Source of the DNA: Parvibaculum sp039680535
GTDB lineage: Bacteria > Pseudomonadota > Alphaproteobacteria > Parvibaculales > Parvibaculaceae
Assembly (NCBI RefSeq): GCF_039680535.1
Contig: NZ_JBDKSS010000011.1
Location: forward strand, 47,711-111,710
Direction of reading: 5' to 3'
Length of the DNA stretch: 64,000 bases
The notes below the pieces were generated by a model, which saw only the letters and a list, made by a program, of their open reading frames with translations, searched no databases and had not been told where the DNA came from. The position numbers and the translations under genes were made by a program. Each line of letters begins with the position of its first letter. Within the stretch, counting starts at the first letter, position 1. Positions 52,319 to 61,856 of the stretch are shown here, one piece after another.

Positions 52319-54753
52319 GATGATGTCTCCAGGTTGATCAGGTCAGGGATGAGATCGGCGGCCCAGAGGAGCTCGTGGTCCGCGAGCCAAGCGGGCGTGA
52401 AAGCATCGCGGCCGTGCTCGGCGACGACGCGCTCGATCGCGGCGTGGTCCGCCTTGGAGGAAGCGGCACAGAAGGCGAGCGCTACGGGGCCGAGACCTAG
52501 CTCGAACAGGCGATTGCCGCGGCGCGACTGGCAGTAGTAGTCGCGCTTCGGCGTGGCGCGGGCGAGGATCTCGATCTGGCGATCGTTCAAGCCGAAGCGG
52601 CGATAGATCGCGGTGATCTGCGGCTCGATCGCGCGCTCATTCGGCAGGAAGATACGCGTCGGACAGCTCTCGACGATCGCGGGCGCGATGTTGCTGCCGT
52701 CGATATCCGACAGCGACTGCGTGGCGAAGACGACGGAGGCATTCTTCTTGCGCAGCGTCTTCAGCCACTCGCGTAGCTGCTGGGCGAAGGCCGGATCGTC
52801 GAGGACCAGCCACCCCTCGTCGATGATGAGCAAGGTCGGCCGGCCGTCGAGGCGGCCCTCAATGCGATGGAAGAGATAGGTCAGCACGGCGGGCGCCGCT
52901 CCGGCGCCGATCAGGCCCTCGGTCTCGAACGCCTGCACCGGAGCGGAGCCGAGCTGCTCAGCCTCGGCATCGAGTAGGCGGCCCGAGGCTCCACCGACGC
53001 AATAGGGCTGCAACGCCTGCTTCAGCGCCGTCGACTGCAACAGGACCGCCAGGCCGGTGATGGTGCGCTCGCCCACGGGCGACGACGCCAGCGAGCTCAG
53101 CGCCGACCAGACATGCTCCTTGGCGGTCGGATCGATGGTGACGCCCTCCTTCGCGAGGATGGCCGCCACCCACTCCGCCGCCCAGGCGCGCTCCGACTGA
53201 TCGTCGATGCGGGCAAGCGGCTGCAGCGACACCGAATGTTCCGATCCAGCCGACAGGCTGCCGCCGAGATCGTGCCAATCGCCGCCCATGGCGATCGCCG
53301 CGGTGCGGATCGACCCGCCGAAATCGAAAGCGAAGATCTGGTTGTTGCGGTAACGGCGGAACTGCATCGCCATCAGCGCGAGCAGCACCGACTTGCCCGC
53401 GCCGGTCGGGCCGACGATCAACGTGTGGCCGACGTCGCCGACATGCAGGCTGAGTCGGAAGGGCGTCGAACCTTCCGTCTTGCCGTAGAGCAGCGGCGGC
53501 GCCTGGAAATGCTCATCCCTTGCCGGCCCAGCCCAAACTGCCGAAAGCGGGATCATGTGCGCCAGGTTCAGCGTCGAGACCGGCGGCTGACGGACGTTGG
53601 CGTAGGCATGGCCGGGGATGGAGCCGAGCCAGGCCTCCAGCGCATTCACTCCTTCCGGCATGCAGGTGAAGTCGCGGCCCTGAATCACCTTCTCCACCAG
53701 CCGGAGCTTTTCAGCGGCGAGACCCGGGTCCTCGTCCCAGACAGTGACTGTCGCAGTGACATAGGCTTGGCCAACATCGTCGGAGCCCAATTCCTGCAGG
53801 GCGAGATCGGCGTCGGCGGCCTTGTTGGCCGCGTCGGAGTCGACGAGGGTCGACGCCTCGTTGGTCATCACCTCCTTGACGATGGCGGCGATGGACTTGC
53901 GCTTGGCGAACCACTGCCGGCGGATCTTGGTGAGCAGCTTCACCGCTTCGGTCTTGTCGAGGAGGATCGCCCGGGTGGACCAGCGGTACGGGAAGGCGAG
54001 CCGGTTCAGCTCGTCGAGGATGCCGGGATGCGTCGTTGTCGGGAATCCGACCACAGTGAGCGTGCGAAGATGATGGGCGCCGAGGCGGGGCTCGAGGCCG
54101 CCGGCAAGCGGCTCATCGGCGAGCAACGCATCGAGGTGCATCGGTGTCTCGGGCACGCGGATGCGCTGCGCACGGGTCGAGATTGTCGAGTGCAAGTAGG
54201 TCAGCGTGTCGCCGTCGTCGAGCCAGGCCACCTCGGGCATGAACCCCTCGACCAGTTGCAAGACGCGATTGGTCCGATCGACAAAGCCGCGCAGCAGCTC
54301 CCACGGATCGACGCCCGTCTGCGCGCGGCCCTCGTAGAGCCAGCCCTCGACGCGGGAGGCGTCCTCGGCGGGCGGGAGCCAGACGAAGGTCAGGAAGTAA
54401 CGGCTCTCGAAATGAGCGCCAGCCTCTTCGAAGGCATCCTGGCGCTCGAGATCAACCAGCGCTGACGCCGGATCGGAAAAGCTGCTGTGCGGATAGGTCT
54501 GCGCGGCGATCCGTTGCGCCTCGACAAAGATCGCCCAGCCGGAGCCGAGACGGCGCAGCGCATTGTTGAGTCGGGCGGTCACGCCCACCAGCTCGGCCGG
54601 CGTGGCGCTATCGAGGTCCGGTCCGCGAAAGCGCGCCGTGCGCTGGAAAGAGCCATCCTTGTTGAGGACAACGCCCTCTTCGACCAAGGCCGCCCAGGGC
54701 AGGAAGTCGGCGAGACCGGCGGGACGACTGCGATATTCTGCAAGGTTCAGCAT
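52315..54753 (-). CDS. trbE: Conjugal transfer ATPase TrbE (VirB4-like)
   Basis: This 812-residue ATPase drives channel assembly. The Walker A is LIVGPTGAGKSVLLALMAM, the Walker B is LLIIDEGWLVLDDPAFAQQ, and the VirB4-type VVFATQSLSDI follows. The N-terminal CagE/TrbE domain occupies about the first 200 residues. It begins 7 bp after the trbD stop. Confidence 0.96.
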   Translation of the reverse strand: MLNLAEYRSRPAGLADFLPWAALVEEGVVLNKDGSFQRTARFRGPDLDSATPAELVGVTARLNNALRRLGSGWAIFVEAQRIAAQTYPHSSFSDPASALVDLERQDAFEEAGAHFESRYFLTFVWLPPAEDASRVEGWLYEGRAQTGVDPWELLRGFVDRTNRVLQLVEGFMPEVAWLDDGDTLTYLHSTISTRAQRIRVPETPMHLDALLADEPLAGGLEPRLGAHHLRTLTVVGFPTTTHPGILDELNRLAFPYRWSTRAILLDKTEAVKLLTKIRRQWFAKRKSIAAIVKEVMTNEASTLVDSDAANKAADADLALQELGSDDVGQAYVTATVTVWDEDPGLAAEKLRLVEKVIQGRDFTCMPEGVNALEAWLGSIPGHAYANVRQPPVSTLNLAHMIPLSAVWAGPARDEHFQAPPLLYGKTEGSTPFRLSLHVGDVGHTLIVGPTGAGKSVLLALMAMQFRRYRNNQIFAFDFGGSIRTAAIAMGGDWHDLGGSLSAGSEHSVSLQPLARIDDQSERAWAAEWVAAILAKEGVTIDPTAKEHVWSALSSLASSPVGERTITGLAVLLQSTALKQALQPYCVGGASGRLLDAEAEQLGSAPVQAFETEGLIGAGAAPAVLTYLFHRIEGRLDGRPTLLIIDEGWLVLDDPAFAQQLREWLKTLRKKNASVVFATQSLSDIDGSNIAPAIVESCPTRIFLPNERAIEPQITAIYRRFGLNDRQIEILARATPKRDYYCQSRRGNRLFELGLGPVALAFCAASSKADHAAIERVVAEHGRDAFTPAWLADHELLWAADLIPDLINLETSS

Positions 54754-54760
54754 CGGAGCC

Positions 54761-55036
54761 TCAGACGCCGAGAAAGGCTGGGTAACGAAGGTGCCGGCGC
54801 ACCACGTCGACGAACTGCGGATCGCGCTTCGCCGCCCAGACGGCCGCAGTGTGACCTACCGCCCAGATCAGCGCGCCGGGGATCCAGAGCCGCAGGCCGA
54901 GGGCGATCGCCGCGGCGAGCGTGCCGTTGGCGATCGCGACGGTCCGCGGCGCGCCGCCCATCAGAATTGGGTCGGTAAGCGCGCGATGGACCGGCGCGAA
55001 GAAGCCGGGCACGTCGGGATCGACGATCGCGGCCAT
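54761..55036 (-). CDS. trbD: Conjugal transfer protein TrbD (VirB3-like)
   Basis: This 91-residue protein has the VirB3 pattern FFAPVHRALTDPILMGGAPR followed by two short hydrophobic helices (ANGTLAAAIALGLRLWIPG and WAVGHTAAVW). The start codon overlaps the stop of trbC (shared base at 55036), so the two are translationally coupled. Confidence 0.93.
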   Translation of the reverse strand: MAAIVDPDVPGFFAPVHRALTDPILMGGAPRTVAIANGTLAAAIALGLRLWIPGALIWAVGHTAAVWAAKRDPQFVDVVRRHLRYPAFLGV

Positions 55037-55377
55037 CAGACCAGCGCTCCGCCGGAGAAGGAGAAGAAGGACAGGAAGAAGCTCGACGCGGCGAAGGCGA
55101 TCGACAGGCCGAACACAATCTGGATCAGCCGGCGGAAGCCGCCGCTCGTGTCGCCGAAGGCGAGCGTCAGGCCGGTCACGGTGATGATGATGACCGAGAT
55201 GATCTTCGCGACGGGCCCTTGCACCGACTCCAGGATGGAGTTGAGCGGGGTCTCCCACGGCATGGAGGAGCCGGAGGCGTAAGCCGCCGGGGCGAAGGCG
55301 AGCGTCAGGGTCGCGAGCGTAACGAGCTCGGCCACGCGGCGACGCGAAGAATGAGCGACAGCGAGAACACGGATCAT
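55036..55377 (-). CDS. trbC: Conjugal transfer pilin TrbC (VirB2-like)
   Basis: This 113-residue pilin precursor has a long signal region ending near AYASGS, then PWETPLNSILESVQGPVAKI and two hydrophobic helices typical of cyclised conjugative pilins (ISVIIITVTGLTLAFG and IQIVFGLSIAFAASSFFLSF). Processing is probably by the TraF-type peptidase at 62228-62773. Its ATG overlaps the trbB stop. Confidence 0.94.
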   Translation of the reverse strand: MIRVLAVAHSSRRRVAELVTLATLTLAFAPAAYASGSSMPWETPLNSILESVQGPVAKIISVIIITVTGLTLAFGDTSGGFRRLIQIVFGLSIAFAASSFFLSFFSFSGGALV

Positions 55378-56387
55378 GATGGGTCTCCGGGGGGCAAGAG
55401 GTCGCCGCCCGCCCCGGCGGACTGGACGCGGTAATCGCCGGTGGCGGGATCGAGACCGGCGATGAGTGCGAGTTCGGAAAGGCGGCGTTCGCTGCCGCGC
55501 CCGCGCAGCACCGCGACGAGATCGATAGTCTCGGCGATTAGCGCCCTGGGGACGGTGACGACGGCTTCCTGGATGAGCTGCTCGAGGCGGCGCATCGCGC
55601 CAAGCGCGGTGCCGGCGTGGACCGTGCCGATGCCGCCGGGGTGGCCAGTGCCCCAGGCCTTCAAGAGGTCCAGCGCCTCCGCGCCGCGCACCTCGCCGAT
55701 CGGGATGCGATCGGGGCGCAGGCGTAGCGAGGAGCGGACCAGATCGGAGAGCGAGGCGACGCCGTCCTTGGTGCGGAGCGCCACAAGGTTGGGCGCGCGG
55801 CATTGCAGCTCGCGGGTGTCCTCGATCAACACCACGCGGTCGGTGGTGCCGGCGATCTCAGCCAGGAGGGCGTTGGTGAGCGTGGTCTTGCCGGTCGAGG
55901 TGCCGCCGGCAACGAGGATGTTCTTGCGATCTGCCACGGCGGCGCGGAGCGCCGCGGCCTGCCCGGCGAGCATGATGCCGGCGGCGACATAATCGTCGAG
56001 GGTGAACACCGCGACGGCAGGCTTGCGGATCGCAAAGGCCGGGGCGGCCACCACCGGCGGCAGAAGTCCCTCGAACCGCTCTCCCGTTTCGGGCAACTCG
56101 GCCGAGACACGCGGTTTGTCGGCATGGACCTCCGCGCCGACATGGTGCGCGACTAGGCGCACGATCCGCTCGCCATCGGCGGCGGACATCGTCCGGCCGC
56201 TATCCTCCAGACCCCCCGACAGCCGGTCTATCCAAAGCCGGCCGTCGGGGTTGAGCATCACCTCGACGATCGACGGGTCTTCGAGGAAGCCGGCGATGGC
56301 GGGACCGAGCGCGGTGCGCAGCATGCGCGCACCGCGGGAGAAGGCCTCGGAATGAAGTGGTGTGACCGCCACGATCGTCCCCGTCAT
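55374..56387 (-). CDS. trbB: Conjugal transfer ATPase TrbB (VirB11-like)
   Basis: This 337-residue hexameric ATPase has Walker A LVAGGTSTGKTTLTNALL and the family His/Asp boxes (TDRVVLIEDTRELQ, PDRIPIGEVRGAEALDLLKAW, HPGGIGTVHAGTALGAMRRL). It is the first gene of the trb operon. The ATG at 56387 is preferred to a TTG six bases upstream; a clear ribosome-binding site is not visible. Confidence 0.95.
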   Translation of the reverse strand: MTGTIVAVTPLHSEAFSRGARMLRTALGPAIAGFLEDPSIVEVMLNPDGRLWIDRLSGGLEDSGRTMSAADGERIVRLVAHHVGAEVHADKPRVSAELPETGERFEGLLPPVVAAPAFAIRKPAVAVFTLDDYVAAGIMLAGQAAALRAAVADRKNILVAGGTSTGKTTLTNALLAEIAGTTDRVVLIEDTRELQCRAPNLVALRTKDGVASLSDLVRSSLRLRPDRIPIGEVRGAEALDLLKAWGTGHPGGIGTVHAGTALGAMRRLEQLIQEAVVTVPRALIAETIDLVAVLRGRGSERRLSELALIAGLDPATGDYRVQSAGAGGDLLPPGDPS

Positions 56388-56450
56388 TGGCAAATCGCGA
56401 CACGCGACTAGCGACGGGGACGATTAGAAAAGGCAGTAAGTAGGGCGATT

Positions 56451-56508
56451 CAACAAGTATTCATATGGCGTAGGGGCCGGGCGTAAAGCAGCGAAAAAAT
56501 ACTTGCTG
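56451..56508. promoter_or_regulatory. Inverted repeat in front of the trb operon
   Basis: CAACAAGTATT (56451-56461) and AATACTTGCTG (56498-56508) are complementary at 10 of 11 positions, 36 bp apart, in a locally AT-rich gap upstream of trbB. An adjacent gene encodes a ribbon-helix-helix protein that could bind there. Confidence 0.45.
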
Positions 56509-56563
56509 GGTGCGGACTTGGTTTCGACGGCTTCGGTGACGCTCCGGTTATTCGGGATCGCGT

Positions 56564-57010
56564 CTAGTCGGTGTCCGCCGATCGAGTCGGGTCTTCCCGC
56601 GCATCGTCGGGGATCTCTTGCCGAAGCTTTGGCCCCTGGCTGAGGCGCCGGCCAAGCGCGGCGACGAAGTTGTCGTAGCGAGGTCCAGCCTGCGCCCGCG
56701 CCGCCTTGGCAGCCGGTTCAGGAAGCGCCGGTGTCGTGGTGAGCCAGAAGCGGATGAACAGGGCGAGCGTCTCGACGGCGATGCCGACGTCGCGCTCGAG
56801 CCGCGCCAGGCGCCGGTCCTGCTGATCGAGGCGTTTGGCGATGGCAGCCTCGCGCCGCTCATCTGCGTCCGGCGAAAGGAACGAGGCGATGGCGGCCTCG
56901 GCGATCAGCGACATCGGTTGCTCTCGCCGCGCCGCGTAGACGGACAGGGACCGCATCACGTCCGGATCGAGATAGACGGAGATCTGGGCCTTCTTCTTCG
57001 GCGCCGGCAT
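56564..57010 (-). CDS. Ribbon-helix-helix (CopG-like) protein between traG and trbB
   Basis: This 148-residue protein has an N-terminal RHH fold (AQISVYLDPDVMRSLSVYAARREQPMSLIAEAAIASFL) and a helical C-terminus (RLDQQDRRLARLERDVGIAVETLAL). Such proteins next to traG are frequently the ICE regulator of the transfer operons. It starts 7 bp after the traG stop and ends 176 bp before trbB, with an inverted repeat in that gap. Confidence 0.85.
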   Translation of the reverse strand: MPAPKKKAQISVYLDPDVMRSLSVYAARREQPMSLIAEAAIASFLSPDADERREAAIAKRLDQQDRRLARLERDVGIAVETLALFIRFWLTTTPALPEPAAKAARAQAGPRYDNFVAALGRRLSQGPKLRQEIPDDAREDPTRSADTD

Positions 57011-57017
57011 CCCAGCC

Positions 57018-59000
57018 TCACAGTCCCAGGTCGTCGCCGGGGTCGAGGGAGGCTTGGCGCGCCAAGCCCTGCATGAGGTCGTTCATCCGACCTACGCGGG
57101 GCGCATCCTCCTCAAGCTCGTCGGTCGGATCGAGGGCGAATTCGTTGTCGATCGGCTGCTTCTTCTCGACCGTCTCCTGGTTCAGTTCAGGCTGGCGACG
57201 GCGGTCCGAGTTCTTCGGGTCTTCATCGTCGGCCTCCTCGCCGTCACGCGCAGCTGGCGCCGGCGGCCGCGGGGGCAATGGCCGTGAACTCCAGTCGTCG
57301 GAACGACTCACTTTCGGCTGCGTCGGCGCAGGCGGCGGCAGGATGCGCTCCTGCAACCGCGCATCCTCGTAGTAGCGCGCCTTCCTCGCGCGGATCGGAT
57401 GGACGCCAGACACCATGACGATCTCGTCGGTAGGCGGGAGTTGCATGACCTCGCCCGGCGTGAGCAGCGGGCGCGCCGTCTCTGATCGGGAGACCATCAG
57501 ATGTCCGAGCCAGGGCGACAGCCGGCTGCCGGCATAGTTCTTCATGGCCTTCATTTCGGTCGCCGTGCCGAGTGCGTCGCTGACCCGTTTGGCGGTGCGC
57601 TCGTCGTTGGTGGCGAAGCTGACCCGCACATGGCAGTTGTCGAGGATCGAGTTGTTCGGCCCGTAAGCCTTCTCGATCTGGTTCAGCGACTGGGCGATGA
57701 GAAAGCTCTTGATCCCGTAGCCCGCCATGAAGGCGAGCGCGGACTCGAAGAAGTCGAGCCGCCCCAGCGCTGGGAACTCGTCGAGCATCAGGAGCAGCCG
57801 TCGCCGACCGGCCTTGGCCAGCAGGTCCTCCGTGAGCCGCCGGCCGATCTGGTTGAGGATCAGGCGGATCAGCGGCTTGGTGCGGTTGATGTCCGAGGGC
57901 GGCACCACGAGGTAGAGCGTCGTCGGCCGCTCGCCGGCCACGATATCGCCGATCCGCCAGTCGCAACGCCGCGTCACCTCGGCCACGACAGGGTCGCGAT
58001 AGAGGCCAAGGAACGACATGGCCGTACTCAAGACGCCGGAGCGCTCGTTGCCGGATTTGTTCAACAACTCCCTGGCGGCGCTTGCGACGACGGGATGAAC
58101 GCCAGCCTCGCCAAGATGCGGCGTGCGCATCATGGCCGAGAGCGTGGACTCGATCGGCCGCTTCGGATCAGACAGGAACGATGCGACGCCGGCGAGCGTC
58201 TTGTCCTCCTCGGCATAGAGGACGTGAAGGATGGCGCCGACCAAAAGCGCGTGGCTGGTCTTCTCCCAGTGGTTCCGCTTTTCGAGGCTGCCTTCGGGAT
58301 CGACGAGGATGTCGGCGATGTTCTGGACGTCGCGCACCTCCCACTCGCCTTGGCGCACTTCGAGCAGCGGATTGTAGGCCGATGACTTCGCATTGGTCGG
58401 ATCGAACAGGAGCACGCGGCCGTGCTGGGCGCGGAAGCCGGCGGTGAGCTGCCAGTTCTCGCCCTTGATGTCATGGACGATCGCCGAGCCCGGCCAGGTC
58501 AAGAGCGACGGGATGACGAGGCCGACGCCTTTGCCCGATCGCGTCGGCGCGAAGCACAACACATGCTCCGGCCCATCGTGGCGCAAATAGCTGCGCTGGT
58601 AGCGGCCCAGCACGACGCCATCGGGTCCGCTGAGTCCAGCGGCTTCGATCTCCTTCGGTTGCGCCCAGCGGGCAGAGCCGTAGGTCTCGGCATTCTTCGC
58701 CTCGCGGGCGCGCCAGACGGACATGCCGATCGCGACAGCCGCAGCGATGATCCCACCCGATGCGGCGATGTAGGCTCCCTCGATGAAGATGTCGGGCGCG
58801 TAGGCGTCGTAGGCGTACCACCACCAGAAGAAGGCCGGCGGAAGGTAGAACGGGAAATGCAGCAGCTCGAACCACGGGTGGCCGAGCTGTGGCTGGAAGC
58901 CGAGGCGCCAGGCCGTCCACTCCGTCGCGCTCCAGATCGCCAGCAGGACGATCGCAAAGACGGTGATGACCTGGCCCCAGAGAATCTTGGTCGCGGACAT
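57018..59000 (-). CDS. traG: Type IV coupling protein TraG (VirD4-like)
   Basis: This 660-residue coupling ATPase brings the relaxase-DNA complex to the channel. Two N-terminal helices are visible (ITVFAIVLLAIWSATEW and YIAASGGIIAAAVAIGMSVW). The Walker A is CFAPTRSGKGVGLVIPSLL and the Walker B is LLLMLDEFPALGRLDFFES. The acidic Pro-rich C-terminus is typical. The ATG at 59000 follows AAAGGACG; an in-frame ATG at 59045 would overlap the relaxase gene end and add 15 residues. Confidence 0.95.
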   Translation of the reverse strand: MSATKILWGQVITVFAIVLLAIWSATEWTAWRLGFQPQLGHPWFELLHFPFYLPPAFFWWWYAYDAYAPDIFIEGAYIAASGGIIAAAVAIGMSVWRAREAKNAETYGSARWAQPKEIEAAGLSGPDGVVLGRYQRSYLRHDGPEHVLCFAPTRSGKGVGLVIPSLLTWPGSAIVHDIKGENWQLTAGFRAQHGRVLLFDPTNAKSSAYNPLLEVRQGEWEVRDVQNIADILVDPEGSLEKRNHWEKTSHALLVGAILHVLYAEEDKTLAGVASFLSDPKRPIESTLSAMMRTPHLGEAGVHPVVASAARELLNKSGNERSGVLSTAMSFLGLYRDPVVAEVTRRCDWRIGDIVAGERPTTLYLVVPPSDINRTKPLIRLILNQIGRRLTEDLLAKAGRRRLLLMLDEFPALGRLDFFESALAFMAGYGIKSFLIAQSLNQIEKAYGPNNSILDNCHVRVSFATNDERTAKRVSDALGTATEMKAMKNYAGSRLSPWLGHLMVSRSETARPLLTPGEVMQLPPTDEIVMVSGVHPIRARKARYYEDARLQERILPPPAPTQPKVSRSDDWSSRPLPPRPPAPAARDGEEADDEDPKNSDRRRQPELNQETVEKKQPIDNEFALDPTDELEEDAPRVGRMNDLMQGLARQASLDPGDDLGL

Positions 59001-59041
59001 AGAAGACGTCCTTTCATGAGGTCGATGATTGTAGGGATCAG

Positions 59042-60781
59042 TCACAGACCGAGCCCCCGGTTGCGGCCGAAGCCCCAGTCGATCCCGCCATCCGCGCGGG
59101 CGACGCCGGAGACGTGGCGGCCGAGCTGCTTTTCGAGGGTGGGCGTCCAGGGCACGAGCTGGAAGCCAAGGCCGTCGTCGATCATGGCGAAGCGGCCGGA
59201 GGCGAGCGCGAAGCGTTGTCGGTAGGTCCCGGCGACATACTCGCCCGTCGCCGCGCCATTGAACGGCTGGCCGGTTTCGGCGGCGAGCCGCTCGCCCAAC
59301 GCCTCCACCTCCCGCTGTCGAAGCGTTCCGATCAGGCCGGAGGCGAACACGATCCCCCGCGCCTGTCGCTCGGCGAGGCCCTGCTCGATGAGCCGGTCCG
59401 CCCGGCGATCCATCGCCTCGCGGACCTCGGCCCCGAAGCCGGCCTGGCCGAGCGCCACCGGATCGCGCGCGACCGCCTGGCGATCAAGCCAAGTCGCGCC
59501 GCTCGCCGTCACCTGGTCTTCGATGGCGAGGTCGGAGCGCGCCGCAATGGCAACGCGACGCCGGCCTTGCGCGTCGTCGAACTTGCGCAGCTCGACGATC
59601 GAGCCTGGTGCGCTGTCGCCGGCGGCCTCGAGATCGGGAAGCTTGATGTGGTGGGTCCGCCCGTCGACACCGTCGACGACAGCGTAGGCCGTACCCTTCA
59701 GCTCATCCTCGAGGCCGCGATCGACCAGGCGGCCGATGATCGGGACATCCAGGCTCTCGCCAGCGAGCACATAACTCGCCGCGGCTCGCTCGATGCCACG
59801 TTCTGTCAGGCTGCGGTGGATGCGCTTGATGATGTCGCCGCGCTCGCCCAGCTCGCGCAAGGTCGTCTCCGCGGCCGAGTCCATCGTCCATTGGCCCGGC
59901 CCGTGCTGGTGCGCGAGACCAAGACCCTCCAGGCGCCGCAACCGTCCGACCTTGAGAGCTTCGAACGGATCAGGCTGACGTCCGGCATCTGGTGCGAGAT
60001 CGATGACGCCGTGTCGATCGGCATCGCGGGCGAGCTGCCGGTCGAGTTGGGTCCAGCGCTCGGCGTCGACCTGGCGCTCGAGCGCGCGACGGATGTCGAG
60101 ATCGCTGCGCAGCCCCAGCTCTTGCGTCACCAGGTCCTGGGCCCGGGCACGCATCCCCTCCTTGATGTAGTCGCGCGAAATGACGAGGTCCTGGCCGTCG
60201 TCGGCGACGCCGCGCACGATGATGTGGACGTGGGGATGCTGCGTATTCCAGTGATCGACGGCGACCCAATTGAGCTTGGTGCCGAGATCCTTCTCCATCT
60301 GGCCGACCAGCTCGCGGGTGAAGCCTTTCAGGTCGGCCATCTCCGGCGCGTCCTCGGGCGAGACGATGAAGCGGAAGTGATGGCGGTCCTTCTCGCCCCG
60401 CTCCGCGAAGGCCTTGGGGTCGGCGTCCTCGGTCTCGGGACCGAACAGCCTGGCCTTCTCCCCGTCCCGGGTGACGCCCTCGCGCCGGAGGTAGCCGAGG
60501 TGGGCTGCGAGCGGCGCAGCGCGAGCGGTATGGCGGACGACGCGGGTCTTCACCGTGACCAGACGAGAGCGGCCAGTCAGCAGATGGTTGGCCCGAACGC
60601 TGGCGGCTCGGCCGCGGCCGAAGGTGGAGCGCCGTCCGCTGCGCAAGAGACCTTGGCGCGAGACGCCGCCGCCGGCGCGTTGCGCTGCCGCGAGCGCCTG
60701 GGCGACGAAGGGCTTCGTGCGCTGGTTGCGGGTTGAGCGGATGCGGCCCGGGCGAGGCTGGAAATCGTTCTCGTCAGCCAT
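59042..60781 (-). CDS. Relaxase/mobilisation nuclease with DUF3363 (VirD2-like)
   Basis: This 579-residue protein should nick oriT and lead the strand into the recipient. The metal-binding histidine triad lies at residues 177-186 (DHWNTQHPHVHIIVRG: His177, His182, His184, His186). An N-terminal basic region of about 60 residues precedes it, and a DUF3363 domain occupies about 210-580. The catalytic tyrosine is not certain from sequence. The ATG at 60781 is used; a TTG at 60796 is possible. The upstream gap contains the oriT candidate. Confidence 0.9.
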   Translation of the reverse strand: MADENDFQPRPGRIRSTRNQRTKPFVAQALAAAQRAGGGVSRQGLLRSGRRSTFGRGRAASVRANHLLTGRSRLVTVKTRVVRHTARAAPLAAHLGYLRREGVTRDGEKARLFGPETEDADPKAFAERGEKDRHHFRFIVSPEDAPEMADLKGFTRELVGQMEKDLGTKLNWVAVDHWNTQHPHVHIIVRGVADDGQDLVISRDYIKEGMRARAQDLVTQELGLRSDLDIRRALERQVDAERWTQLDRQLARDADRHGVIDLAPDAGRQPDPFEALKVGRLRRLEGLGLAHQHGPGQWTMDSAAETTLRELGERGDIIKRIHRSLTERGIERAAASYVLAGESLDVPIIGRLVDRGLEDELKGTAYAVVDGVDGRTHHIKLPDLEAAGDSAPGSIVELRKFDDAQGRRRVAIAARSDLAIEDQVTASGATWLDRQAVARDPVALGQAGFGAEVREAMDRRADRLIEQGLAERQARGIVFASGLIGTLRQREVEALGERLAAETGQPFNGAATGEYVAGTYRQRFALASGRFAMIDDGLGFQLVPWTPTLEKQLGRHVSGVARADGGIDWGFGRNRGLGL

Positions 60782-60790
60782 CGCCGGCCC

Positions 60791-60952
60791 CGGCAATGTG
60801 CGGAAAAGTCAGCTCCGGCAAAGCGTTGTGGGTCCGGCGCACCTTGCGCGCCAGGGCCGCACATTGCCGGATCGCTGAAAAATCCCAATAAAAACAACCG
60901 ACCGACCGAGCCGCACCTTGCGGCCTTTTATCTCGCCCTCGGTCGGTTGGTT
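60791..60952. other. Candidate oriT: intergenic region with two large inverted repeats and two copies of an 11-bp hairpin
   Basis: The 354-bp gap between relaxase and transglycosylase genes has no gene. CGGCAATGTGCGG (60791-60803) is perfectly repeated inverted at 60857-60869. AACCGACCGACCGAG (60896-60910) matches inverted 60938-60952 at 14 of 15 bases. CGCACCTTGCG occurs at 60838-60848 and again at 60912-60922, one inside each large repeat. Such nested repeats next to the relaxase gene are expected for an origin of transfer. The nick site itself was not identified. Confidence 0.55.
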
Positions 60953-61135
60953 TCTGCGTTCCTTCCCTGCCTGCCCTTCCTTCTTCCCGGAAGGACGCTG
61001 TGCCGCGCCCGCCTGCGAAATCGCGCTCTATAGCTGCGATGTAGCCTCCGGGGACGTCAGACGCCGCCGAGCGGACAGGGAAAGCGCGGGCCGACTGAGG
61101 TGATGTAGCGGCACATCGGCGGGAGAGCGGCGCGA

Positions 61136-61852
61136 TCACGGTTTCGGCCCCGCTGCGGAAACGTGGACGAACAGCCCATCGGATTGCGGTGCGATGGCCG
61201 ACAGGTCGCGCACCGCGATGGCAGCCGGCGCATCGCTCGACGGCTGTTTGGATGGCGCGCCATCGACAGGCTCAGCGCTTGCCGATCGCGTGATGAAGAG
61301 AGGGGCCTGTGTCCAAGACGGCGGACCGGAGGCCGCCACGAGGACAGGCCCATCGGTCGCGCCGTCCCCGACAAAAGGGACAAGCGCCGCGACGTAAGCG
61401 ACGGTTTCAGGCGGTAGCGGACGATGCCGGTCGCGATAATCTTCGTATCGCCCCGGCCCGGCATTATACGCCGCGAGGAATCCCGGCGATCCGTAGCGGT
61501 CGTGCATTTCCCGCAGGAAAGCGGCGCCCGCCAAGATGTTGTCGTGCGCATCGAACGCGTCGCGCCCGAGGCCGTAGCGAGCGCGAAGCGCAGCCCAGGT
61601 TTCGGGCATGAGCTGCATCAGGCCCATCGCGCCCTTGGGCGAGACGGCACGGCGATCCCCACGACTCTCGATGCGCATGATCGCCCGTATCCACGCCTCA
61701 GGGATGGCGAAGCGCTGGGCCGCTTCGGCAATCAGACCGGCGTAGGAATCGCTCGCCGACCTCACCGCGATCGGCGTTGCCTGGGCGAAGACGGCGACGG
61801 CGGGCATACCGAGCGCCGTCACGCTGGCGAGCAGAAGAAGCGCGCGCCGCAT
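61136..61852 (-). CDS. Lytic transglycosylase, conjugal transfer (SLT domain, VirB1-like)
   Basis: This 238-residue exported protein has a signal peptide (residues 1-23, ALGMPAVAVFAQ) and an SLT domain with catalytic glutamate in IMRIESRGDRRAVS, then GAMGLMQLMPETWA and YNAGPGRYEDY. It locally opens peptidoglycan for the channel. A Ser/Pro/Ala-rich tail follows the domain. The gene ends 354 bp from the relaxase start, across the oriT-like gap. Confidence 0.92.
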   Translation of the reverse strand: MRRALLLLASVTALGMPAVAVFAQATPIAVRSASDSYAGLIAEAAQRFAIPEAWIRAIMRIESRGDRRAVSPKGAMGLMQLMPETWAALRARYGLGRDAFDAHDNILAGAAFLREMHDRYGSPGFLAAYNAGPGRYEDYRDRHRPLPPETVAYVAALVPFVGDGATDGPVLVAASGPPSWTQAPLFITRSASAEPVDGAPSKQPSSDAPAAIAVRDLSAIAPQSDGLFVHVSAAGPKP

Positions 61853-61856
61853 CCGA

